Below, piece by piece: positions 9,020 to 16,548 of a stretch of DNA of 52,769 nucleotides (its first letter is position 1; each line of letters starts with the position of its first letter). The stretch covers positions 1 through 52,769 of the forward strand of contig NZ_AASE01000018.1 in NCBI RefSeq assembly GCF_000168715.1. Reading direction: 5' to 3'. A model generated the notes under the pieces. The model saw nothing but the letters and a program-made list of their open reading frames with translations, ran no database searches and had not been told where the DNA came from. A program made the position numbers and the translations under genes. This stretch comes from Chlorobium ferrooxidans DSM 13031 (GTDB lineage: Bacteria > Bacteroidota > Chlorobiia > Chlorobiales > Chlorobiaceae).

Positions 9020-10078
9020 ATGTACAAGATCGTATCCATACCGGGAGATGGTATAGGCCCGGAGGTAGTTGCCGGAGCTGTTTCTGTATTGAAGCAGCTC
9101 TCGAAAAAACATGGCTTTGACGTAGTGATAGAAGAGCATCCATTCGGCGGAGCCTCCTATGACCTGCATGGCGAGATGCTCACGAGTGCCACGCTTGAGG
9201 CTTGTAAAAAATGTGATGCCGTGCTGCTCGGCGCTGTCGGTGGCCCGAAATGGGAGAAGCTGCCGCACGAGCACAAACCGGAAGCTGCACTGCTTAAAAT
9301 CCGCAAGGAGCTTGAGCTCTTTGCCAATCTCAGACCGGCAAAAGTCTACGATGCACTTATTGACGCATCATCGCTCAAGGCTGAAGTGGTTCAGGGCACA
9401 GATTTTCTTGTCTTCAGAGAGCTTACCGGCGGTATCTATTTCGGTCAGCCTCGCGGATTCGATGAGAACCGGGGCTGGAACACCATGGTCTATGAGCGCT
9501 ATGAAGTCGAACGTATTGCCCGACTCTCTTTTGAAGCCGCCAGGAAACGCAAGGGGAAGGTGATCTCCATCGACAAGGCCAATGTGCTTGAAGTCTCCCA
9601 GTTCTGGAGAAATGTCGTGCATGAAATCCACAGGGAGTACGCTGATGTGGAGCTGAGCGATATGTATGTCGATAATGCAGCCATGCAGATTGTTCGTAAC
9701 CCGAAACAGTTTGATGTTATTGTAACAAGCAACCTCTTTGGTGACATTCTGAGCGATATCGCTGGTATGATCACCGGTAGCCTCGGCATGCTCCCTTCGG
9801 CAAGTATCGGCACAACCTATGCCCTCTACGAGCCTATTCACGGCAGCGCACCCGATATTGCCGGCCGTAATATTGCCAACCCGATTGCTACCATTGCTTC
9901 CGTTGCGATGATGTTTGAACACTCGCTGAACAAACCGGCAATTGCCCGCGAGATTGAAGCGGCTATTGAGGCAACTCTTGCAGCGGGACTGCGGACGGCT
10001 GATATTGCCGCACCGGGGGAGAAAACAGTTTCGACAACAGAGATGACAGAGGCAATTGTCCGCCATCTTGGCGCCTGA
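9020..10078 (+). CDS. leuB: 3-isopropylmalate dehydrogenase
   Basis: The 352-residue enzyme oxidatively decarboxylates 3-isopropylmalate with NAD+. It begins 'MYKIVSIPGDGIGPEVV', has 'LLKIRKELELFANLRPAK' and the leuB-type 'RELTGGIYFGQPR', the metal-binding 'VDNAAMQIVRNPKQFDVIVTSNLFGDILSD', and 'YEPIHGSAPDIAG' near the C-terminus. A clear AAAGAAG ribosome site precedes the ATG. In this operon it probably also handles 3-methylmalate from the citramalate route, as in other organisms that use CimA; that is inference. The reading frame is intact and ends just before leuA. Confidence 0.97.
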   Translation: MYKIVSIPGDGIGPEVVAGAVSVLKQLSKKHGFDVVIEEHPFGGASYDLHGEMLTSATLEACKKCDAVLLGAVGGPKWEKLPHEHKPEAALLKIRKELELFANLRPAKVYDALIDASSLKAEVVQGTDFLVFRELTGGIYFGQPRGFDENRGWNTMVYERYEVERIARLSFEAARKRKGKVISIDKANVLEVSQFWRNVVHEIHREYADVELSDMYVDNAAMQIVRNPKQFDVIVTSNLFGDILSDIAGMITGSLGMLPSASIGTTYALYEPIHGSAPDIAGRNIANPIATIASVAMMFEHSLNKPAIAREIEAAIEATLAAGLRTADIAAPGEKTVSTTEMTEAIVRHLGA

Positions 10079-10103
10079 ACAACCTGTAGGCGGAGAGAAT
10101 TCG

Positions 10104-11672
10104 GTGAAAGAGAAGATTCTGGTATTTGACACAACACTGCGCGACGGGGAGCAATCACCCGGCGCATCGCTCAATGTGCAGGAGAAGGTGGAGATTGCCC
10201 GGCAGCTTGAAAAGCTTGGCGTCGACGTCATAGAGGCCGGCTTTCCGGCCTCCTCTCCCCTGCAGCTTGAAGCAGTACAGCGTGTCGGAGCAGAGTCGGG
10301 AGCAATTGTGGCGGCCCTTGCAAGAGCAGTTGAAGGCGACATAACTGCTGCATGGAAGGCCCTGCAGCAGGCGCGAAAGCCCCGCATCCATACCTTTATC
10401 GGCACCTCCGATATCCATATTTCCGGGAAATTCGGCAGCGAACGCTACGGTCTTACCCTGCAGGAGAAGCGCAAAACCATTCTCAGAATGGCGGCTGATG
10501 CTGTTGCCTTTGCAAAAACCTTTACAAACGATATTGAATTTTCCGCTGAAGATGCGGGACGCACCGATCCCGGTTACCTGGCAGAGATTATAGAGGCAGT
10601 TATAACGGCCGGTGCGACTACGGTCAACATTCCCGATACGACCGGCTACACCTGGCCCTCGGAGTTCGGAGAGAAAATCGAGCGTCTCCGGAACAGTGTA
10701 CCAAACATCGCCAATGCCGTCATCAGTGTCCACTGCCATAACGACCTTGGTCTTGCCGTAGCCAACACCCTCAGCGCTCTCCAGCACGGAGCCCGCCAGG
10801 TGGAGTGTTCCATGAACGGCATCGGAGAGCGTGCAGGAAATGCATCGCTTGAGGAGATTGTCATGGCGCTGAAAGTGCGCAGTGACCTGCATAACTTCTG
10901 TACCGGTGTCGTCACTGAAGAGCTTTACAACACCAGCCGCATGGTCTCGACCTTTACCGGCATCATTATCCAGCCAAACAAGGCAATTGTCGGCGACAAC
11001 GCATTCTCTCACGAGTCGGGCATTCATCAGGACGGCATGCTTAAAAACCGTGAGACCTATGAGGTGATGACGCCCGAATCAGTTGGCGTACCCCGTACAA
11101 GTATTGTGCTGGGCCGTCACTCCGGAAAGCACGGATTGCAGTCCCGTCTTCTTGCTCTCGGTTACAAACTGCAGGATGCTGAACTTGAAGCGGTATACCG
11201 GCGGTTTGTCGATATAGCCGACAAAAAGAAAGAGGTCTACGATGACGATCTCAGGGTGCTGATGGGTGACGAACTGACCAGACCCGGAAGCGCTTTTGAA
11301 CTGGACTATTTGCATATCAACAGCGGTACCGCTTCGATTCCGACGGCAACCGTGCGAATAAAACACAATGAACAGGTGTTTGAAGAGTCAGCTACCGGGG
11401 ACGGCCCTGTCGATGCCTGTTTCAGGGCCATTGAGCGGGCACTGGGCATTGAATCGATGGTCACCTCCTACTCGGTCCGTTCAACCACTGCCGGCCGCCA
11501 GGCTCTCGGAGAGGCACTGGTACGCATCAGGGACCGCAATGTATCCTTTAACGGAAGAGGGGTTTCGACCGATATTATTGAGGCAAGTGCCAAAGCCTAT
11601 CTCCAGGCTCTCGGCCTGCGCCAGCATCATTTTGAAAACAACTCTACAGAAACCATAGATAACGGGGTTTAA
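10104..11672 (+). CDS. leuA: 2-isopropylmalate synthase
   Basis: The enzyme condenses 2-oxoisovalerate with acetyl-CoA, the committed leucine step. I use the GTG at 10104, giving 522 residues, because a good GGAGAG site lies 6 bases before it and the product then begins 'MKEKILVFDTTLRDGEQSPG', as in the family; a TTG at 10056 would overlap leuB. The TIM-barrel domain carries 'DTTLRDGEQ' and the metal site 'HCHNDLGLAVANTL'. 'GIGERAGNASLEEIVMAL' and 'HESGIHQDGMLKN' follow, and the C-terminal LeuA dimer domain, which usually binds leucine for feedback inhibition, is complete. Confidence 0.96.
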   Translation: MKEKILVFDTTLRDGEQSPGASLNVQEKVEIARQLEKLGVDVIEAGFPASSPLQLEAVQRVGAESGAIVAALARAVEGDITAAWKALQQARKPRIHTFIGTSDIHISGKFGSERYGLTLQEKRKTILRMAADAVAFAKTFTNDIEFSAEDAGRTDPGYLAEIIEAVITAGATTVNIPDTTGYTWPSEFGEKIERLRNSVPNIANAVISVHCHNDLGLAVANTLSALQHGARQVECSMNGIGERAGNASLEEIVMALKVRSDLHNFCTGVVTEELYNTSRMVSTFTGIIIQPNKAIVGDNAFSHESGIHQDGMLKNRETYEVMTPESVGVPRTSIVLGRHSGKHGLQSRLLALGYKLQDAELEAVYRRFVDIADKKKEVYDDDLRVLMGDELTRPGSAFELDYLHINSGTASIPTATVRIKHNEQVFEESATGDGPVDACFRAIERALGIESMVTSYSVRSTTAGRQALGEALVRIRDRNVSFNGRGVSTDIIEASAKAYLQALGLRQHHFENNSTETIDNGV

Positions 11673-11678
11673 GAAACC

Positions 11679-12974
11679 ATGCAACAAACCATAACCCAGA
11701 AGATCCTTTCGAGGGCAGCCAACCGCAAATTTGTCGATGCGGGAGAGAGCGTATGGCTGAATGTCGACATCCTGCTTACCCATGATGTCTGCGGCCCTCC
11801 GACTTTTGATATTTTCAAGCAGGAGTTCGGACCGGACGCCAAAGTGTGGGATCCGCAAAAAGTTGTCGTGCTGCCCGACCACTATATTTTCACAGCCAAC
11901 GAGCATGCACACCGCAATATTGATCTGTTGCGCCAGTTTGCCGCCGAACAGCATCTTCCCCACTACTATGATGTCGGCTCCGATCGCTACAAGGGCGTCT
12001 GCCATGTTGCCCTGGCCGAAGAGGGATTCAATATTCCCGGCACCGTGCTCTTCGGAACCGATTCGCACACCTGTACGTCAGGCGCATTCGGCATGTTCGG
12101 TACCGGTATCGGCAACACTGATGCCGCATTCATTCTCGGCACCGGCAAGCTCTGGGAAAAAGTCCCTGAATCGATCAAGTTCACCTTCGATGGCGTTATG
12201 CCCGAATATCTCACGGCAAAGGATTTGATTCTCCAGATTCTCGGCGATATCACTACCGATGGAGCTACCTACAAGGCAATGGAGTTCGACGGTGAGGCAA
12301 TTTTTTCGCTTCCTATGGAGGAGAGAATGACCCTCACCAATATGGCAATTGAAGCCGGAGGGATGAACGGCATTATCGCTGCCGACAGTGTCGCCGAAAG
12401 CTATGTCAGGGCAAGAAGCCAGAAGCCCTACGAAATCTTCCGGAGCGATCCGGATGCAAAATATCACAGCAGGTATCACTACAATGTCCGCGAACTGGAG
12501 CCGGTTGTGGCACAGCCGCACAGCCCTGATAACCGGGCTACCGTCAGAAGCGTCCAGGGCACGAAAATAACCAAGTCCTATATCGGATCGTGCACTGGCG
12601 GAAAACTGACCGACTTTGTGATGGCGGCAAAGATCCTGAAGGGAAAAAAGGTTTCGGTAACCACCAACATTGTACCTGCTACGGTTCTTGTTGCCAGAGC
12701 GCTTGAAACCGAACGCTTTGAGGGAGTGACCCTGAAGCAGATTTTTGAGGATGCCGGATGCAGCATCGCCCTGCCTTCATGCGCTGCGTGCCTTGGCGGA
12801 CCTTCCGATACGGTCGGACGTTCGGTAGATAACGACCTTGTGGTTTCAACCACCAACCGCAACTTCCCCGGACGCATGGGCAGCAAACATGCAGGAGTCT
12901 ACCTTGCTTCCCCGCTCACAGCGGCAGCATCAGCAGTTACGGGCAAACTCACCGATCCGAGAGATTTTCTCTGA
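11679..12974 (+). CDS. leuC: 3-isopropylmalate dehydratase large subunit
   Basis: The 431-residue aconitase-superfamily protein is the short type found in archaea and many anaerobes rather than the roughly 466-residue enterobacterial type. It has 'LFGTDSHTCTSGAFG', the iron-sulfur cysteines in 'GSCTGGKLTDF' and 'LPSCAACLGG', and a C-terminal 'NRNFPGRMGS' motif. With LeuD it isomerises 2- to 3-isopropylmalate. The short type also commonly acts on citramalate, which fits cimA two genes later. Only 6 bases separate it from leuA. Confidence 0.96.
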   Translation: MQQTITQKILSRAANRKFVDAGESVWLNVDILLTHDVCGPPTFDIFKQEFGPDAKVWDPQKVVVLPDHYIFTANEHAHRNIDLLRQFAAEQHLPHYYDVGSDRYKGVCHVALAEEGFNIPGTVLFGTDSHTCTSGAFGMFGTGIGNTDAAFILGTGKLWEKVPESIKFTFDGVMPEYLTAKDLILQILGDITTDGATYKAMEFDGEAIFSLPMEERMTLTNMAIEAGGMNGIIAADSVAESYVRARSQKPYEIFRSDPDAKYHSRYHYNVRELEPVVAQPHSPDNRATVRSVQGTKITKSYIGSCTGGKLTDFVMAAKILKGKKVSVTTNIVPATVLVARALETERFEGVTLKQIFEDAGCSIALPSCAACLGGPSDTVGRSVDNDLVVSTTNRNFPGRMGSKHAGVYLASPLTAAASAVTGKLTDPRDFL

Positions 12975-13020
12975 GCGGCGGAACAGGCAACTATGAACTT
13001 GTAAGGAAACAACTACCACT

Positions 13021-13587
13021 ATGGAGACCATCATTCAGGGCAAAGCCTATGTACTGGGCAAAAATATTGATACCGACCAGATTATTCCGGCCGAACATCT
13101 TGTCTACAGCCTCTCCGATCCGGAAGAGGTAAAGCTCTACGGCAAATATGCCCTTTCAGGTGTTCCTCCCGAACAGGGTGGACTGCCGGAAGGGAACATC
13201 CCCTTCATCCGTGAAGGAGAGTTCAGCTCCGACTACACCATCATCATTGCAGGCCCGAATTTCGGCTGTGGCTCATCAAGGGAGCACGCTCCGTTCGCCC
13301 TGAAAGTTGCCGGCGCGAAAGCCATTATCGCGGAATCGTACGCGCGGATTTTTTATCGCAACTGTGTAGACGGCGGCTTTGTTATCCCCTATGAGACAGC
13401 CGAAGAGCTCAACCAGGTTATCAAAACCGGTGATGAGCTGAAAATCGATGTAAAGGCCAACACCATCGAAAACCTGAGCCGCCAGGTCACCTACAAACTC
13501 AGTGCTCTGGGTGATGTATTCAGCATCATAGAGGCCGGCGGAATTTTCGCTTATGCCCGACAGGAAAATTTAATGGCACAAAGCTGA
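13021..13587 (+). CDS. leuD: 3-isopropylmalate dehydratase small subunit
   Basis: The 188-residue swivel-domain subunit starts 'METIIQGKAYVLGKNIDTDQIIPAEHL' (read as two adjoining family blocks) and carries 'GPNFGCGSSREHAPFALK', the substrate-recognition loop of the aconitase family, then 'SYARIFYRNCVDGGF'. It pairs with LeuC immediately upstream. An AAGGA lies 14 bases before the ATG. The next gene, cimA, begins 3 bases after its stop, so translation of the two is probably coupled. Confidence 0.95.
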   Translation: METIIQGKAYVLGKNIDTDQIIPAEHLVYSLSDPEEVKLYGKYALSGVPPEQGGLPEGNIPFIREGEFSSDYTIIIAGPNFGCGSSREHAPFALKVAGAKAIIAESYARIFYRNCVDGGFVIPYETAEELNQVIKTGDELKIDVKANTIENLSRQVTYKLSALGDVFSIIEAGGIFAYARQENLMAQS

Positions 13588-13590
13588 TTT

Positions 13591-15204
13591 ATGAGTGTTC
13601 AATCAAGAAAAATAGAACTTTACGACACCACCCTGCGCGACGGAACGCAGGGTGAGCATATCAATCTTTCGGTTCAGGACAAGCTGCTTATTGCCGAGAG
13701 GCTTGATGAGTTCGGCATGGATTACATAGAGGGCGGATGGCCAAGCAGTAATCCCAAGGATGAGGAGTTTTTCATCAAAGCCCGCAAGCTGGAGTTCAAA
13801 CAGGCAAAGCTCTGCTCGTTCGGTTCGACCGCCCGTTTTGCAAAAAGTGTTGAAACCGACCCCAATCTCCTGGGGCTCCTCCAGTCAGAAACTCCGGTCA
13901 TCACCATATTCGGCAAAACCTGGCAGGCCCACTCCGAAAAAAGTCTCGGGATATCAGACGAGGAGAATGCCGAGTTGATCTATCGCTCGGTCTCTTTCCT
14001 CAAGAGTGAAGGTCGGGAGGTTTTTTTTGATGCTGAACACTTTTTTGACGGTTACAAAAATAACCCGCCGTTTGCGCTGAAAATGCTGCTCTCGGCAGTT
14101 CAGGGCGGTGCATCAAGAATCGTTCTTTGCGACACCAACGGAGGCTCACTGCCGCATGAAGTGACCGAGATGGTCCGCCATGTGCTCCAGGTTACCGGCA
14201 TCCCTGTCGGGATCCACAGCCACAATGACGGAGATCTTGCCGTAGCAAATACCATCGCGGCTCTCCAGGCTGGTGCAACCCATGTGCAGGGTACCATAAA
14301 CGGTATCGGTGAGCGGTGCGGCAATGCCAACCTCATCAGCATCATTCCGAACATCATGCTGAAACTTGAGGGTACCTCAACTTCAGTAAACAATCTCGGC
14401 AAGCTCACTCAGCTCTCCAAGTTTGTCTACGAGATTCTCAATATGCCCTCCAACACAAGGGCCCCCTTTGTAGGAAAGTCCGCATTTGCCCATAAGGGAG
14501 GCATCCACGTTAGTGCGGTCATGAAAGAGAGTTCGCTCTACGAGCATATCGACCCTGCGCTTGTCGGAAACCGGCAGAGGGTTCTGGTTTCGGAACTTGC
14601 CGGTCAGAGCAATATTCGCTACAAGGCCCAGGAACTCGGGATTGCTATTCCCGAAAAAAGCGATGTTATCAAGAACATTGTCAACCATGTCAAGGAACTC
14701 GAACACAAAGGGTACCAGTTTGACGGCGCTGAAGCCTCGTTCGAACTGATCCTTCAGAAAGAGCTTGGCAGCTTCAAACCGTTCTTTGAGGTAGTTGAAA
14801 CCAAAGTGCATATTGAATCCGGAAAGGATGCCAAAAATGTCGATCAGGCCGTTCTAAAGGTGATGGTTGGTGGTGAGATTGAACATATTGCCGCTGACGG
14901 TGACGGTCCGGTCAACGCACTCGACAAGGCCCTGCGCAAGGCACTGATCCATTTTTATCCTGAAATCAAGGCCATCAAGCTGATTGACTACAAGGTCCGT
15001 GTGCTTGAAGAGAAACGCGGCACCAGCGCCAAAGTGAGGGTGCTGATTGAAAGCAGTAATGGCCGCAACACCTGGGGCACGGTCGGCGTTTCCACCAACA
15101 TTATTGAAGCAAGCCTTCTGGCTCTTCAGGACAGCATGAACTACCACCTCTTCACCGTCAAAGCTGCTCTCCCCGCAGCTGAATCCCCTTTACCTCAATC
15201 CTGA
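13591..15204 (+). CDS. cimA: (R)-citramalate synthase
   Basis: The 537-residue homologue of LeuA belongs to the CimA/GeoB-type group: 'LYDTTLRDGTQGEHINLSVQDK', 'FGMDYIEGGWPSSNPKDEEFF' and 'KTWQAHSEKSLGIS' are features of citramalate rather than isopropylmalate synthases. The metal motif 'HSHNDGDLAVANT' and a C-terminal LeuA-dimer domain are present. It condenses pyruvate with acetyl-CoA, giving isoleucine a threonine-independent route through LeuCD and LeuB. It is the last gene of the operon. Feedback by isoleucine is expected from the family but is not visible in sequence. Confidence 0.93.
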   Translation: MSVQSRKIELYDTTLRDGTQGEHINLSVQDKLLIAERLDEFGMDYIEGGWPSSNPKDEEFFIKARKLEFKQAKLCSFGSTARFAKSVETDPNLLGLLQSETPVITIFGKTWQAHSEKSLGISDEENAELIYRSVSFLKSEGREVFFDAEHFFDGYKNNPPFALKMLLSAVQGGASRIVLCDTNGGSLPHEVTEMVRHVLQVTGIPVGIHSHNDGDLAVANTIAALQAGATHVQGTINGIGERCGNANLISIIPNIMLKLEGTSTSVNNLGKLTQLSKFVYEILNMPSNTRAPFVGKSAFAHKGGIHVSAVMKESSLYEHIDPALVGNRQRVLVSELAGQSNIRYKAQELGIAIPEKSDVIKNIVNHVKELEHKGYQFDGAEASFELILQKELGSFKPFFEVVETKVHIESGKDAKNVDQAVLKVMVGGEIEHIAADGDGPVNALDKALRKALIHFYPEIKAIKLIDYKVRVLEEKRGTSAKVRVLIESSNGRNTWGTVGVSTNIIEASLLALQDSMNYHLFTVKAALPAAESPLPQS

Positions 15205-15219
15205 ACAAAATGATTTTCG

Positions 15220-15239
15220 GCAGCACCCCATGGTGCTGC
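15220..15239 (+). terminator. Hairpin after cimA, possible operon end
   Basis: A perfect 8-bp stem with a 4-base loop (GCAGCACC, CCAT, GGTGCTGC) lies 15 bases after the cimA stop. No T run follows, so intrinsic termination is uncertain; it may protect the mRNA 3' end or act with Rho. Confidence 0.45.
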
Positions 15240-15293
15240 TGTAAATCCCTGAACGATAAACCTCATCTTCCCGCCAACAAATCAACAACGGTA

Positions 15294-15322
15294 TTGACAC
15301 AAATCTGCTTTTGTGTCTAACT
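15294..15322 (+). promoter_or_regulatory. radC promoter candidate with palindromic operator
   Basis: TTGACA at 15294-15299 is a consensus -35. A -10-like TCTAAC lies at 15316-15321, 16 bases on. Overlapping it is a perfect 8-bp inverted repeat with 6-base spacer: GACACAAA at 15296-15303 and TTTGTGTC at 15310-15317. A protein bound there would cover the promoter. The cognate regulator is unknown; a second AT-rich -10-like TATACT is at 15354-15359. Confidence 0.45.
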
Positions 15323-15398
15323 CATTTTCTGTACCTTAAAATATTACACTTATTATACTCTTGCGCACTAATACAGATTAATATTACTATAGTCAACT

Positions 15399-16070
15399 AT
15401 GCGAATCCACGATCTGGACCCGGAGAACAGGCCCCGGGAACGTTTTCTCACCACCGGACCGGCCTCACTCAGCCCAGCTGAGCTTCTGGCGATTATCCTG
15501 CGATCAGGTACAAAAAATCATAACATCGTCGATACCTGCAATGAGCTGATTGCACGGGTCGGGCTTGAAAAGCTGAGCGATTTAACTCTGAGTGAGCTTC
15601 AGAAAACCAGGGGAATAGGAGAGGCGAAAGCCATGCAGATTATGGCAATCTTTGAACTGAACAGACGGCTGCACTACAGTCGAAACCAGAATAAAAAAAT
15701 TCAGGCAGCACGGGATGTATTTGAATATATGGCAGGGCGGATTCCCGACGAGAAAAAAGAGCACCTCTTTGTTCTGCACCTGAACACAAAAAACCAGATC
15801 ATCAAAAGCGAGCTGGTCTCTGTCGGGACATTGAACGCATCACTTATCCACCCCAGAGAGGTGTTTAAAGCAGCAATAAGGGAGAGTGCCCATGCAATCA
15901 TTGTCGTACATAACCACCCGTCAGGAGATGTTGAACCAAGCAATGCCGACCGGCAGGTTACCGCTCTCCTCAAAGAGGCGAGCGCACTTATCCAGATCGA
16001 TCTCCTTGATCACATCATCATTGGCAATACAGGCTGGTTCAGCTTCAGGGAGAACTCCCTGCTTGCATAA
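15399..16070 (+). CDS. radC: RadC family protein (JAB/MPN domain)
   Basis: The 223-residue protein has an N-terminal helix-hairpin-helix-like part ('[16 protein letters not shown]', '[15 protein letters not shown]') and a C-terminal JAMM metalloprotease-like domain with '[15 protein letters not shown]', giving the His-x-His-Pro and Asp zinc ligands. It was named for DNA repair, but that role is doubtful in E. coli and the biochemical activity is not established. It is a single gene with its own promoter region and converges on the cold-shock gene, 12 bases away. Confidence 0.93.
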   Translation: MRIHDLDPENRPRERFLTTGPASLSPAELLAIILRSGTKNHNIVDTCNELIARVGLEKLSDLTLSELQKTRGIGEAKAMQIMAIFELNRRLHYSRNQNKKIQAARDVFEYMAGRIPDEKKEHLFVLHLNTKNQIIKSELVSVGTLNASLIHPREVFKAAIRESAHAIIVVHNHPSGDVEPSNADRQVTALLKEASALIQIDLLDHIIIGNTGWFSFRENSLLA

Positions 16071-16082
16071 AACAGGAGCACG

Positions 16083-16340
16083 TTAGCCATATGACTGAAT
16101 CTGCGGATGCTGCTCCTCTGACTGACTGATACCGGAAATATCGCGAACATTCTTTGCCTGTAATCCTTTCTGGGTTGTATCAAGCTCGAAATCCACTTCG
16201 GCATCCTGGTTGAGGACCTTGAAGCTCTGTTCTGAAAGAATGGCTGAAAAATGAACGAAAATATCCTCACCGCCATCCGGATTCAAAATAAAGCCATAGC
16301 CCTTTTTGCCGTCAAACCATTTCACTTTACTGATTGCCAT
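16083..16340 (-). CDS. Cold-shock domain protein
   Basis: The 85-residue protein has a complete cold-shock fold: 'VKWFDGKKGYGFI' includes the RNP1 motif (KGYGFI) and 'DIFVHF' is RNP2; together they bind single-stranded RNA or DNA. A tail of about 20 residues rich in Ser/Gln follows the domain. Upstream a perfect -10 (TATAAT, minus strand 16414-16409) predicts a 5' leader of about 60 bases, shorter than that of E. coli cspA. It acts as an RNA chaperone or antiterminator; whether it is cold-induced cannot be told. Confidence 0.92.
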   Translation of the reverse strand: MAISKVKWFDGKKGYGFILNPDGGEDIFVHFSAILSEQSFKVLNQDAEVDFELDTTQKGLQAKNVRDISGISQSEEQHPQIQSYG

Positions 16341-16548
16341 GATAAAAAGTGTGCTTTATCATTATGAGGAAAAATCCATTCCATTTTTTCGTCCGCCATA
16401 CACTTTGTATTATAAAGGGAATATACACAAACCCACACCAAACCCTCACAAACCCGCAGTAATCACTATAATATTACATCATTATATTGATATAACAAAA
16501 ATATTTCACATAAAACATAGAAACAATACCCGGCAAACCAGACGTTGC
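16341..16548 (-). promoter_or_regulatory. Cold-shock gene promoter region
   Basis: This 208-base gap lies between the 3' end of the VCBS-protease gene and the cold-shock gene on the same strand. On the minus strand TATAAT occupies 16414-16409, with only a weak -35 upstream, so transcription probably starts near 16402. The segment 16470-16520 is very AT-rich. No terminator was found for the VCBS gene. Confidence 0.5.

Noticed and set aside
9368..11027. Long minus-strand frames opposite leuB and leuA
   Set aside because: Antisense shadows of well-supported enzymes, with no family motifs.
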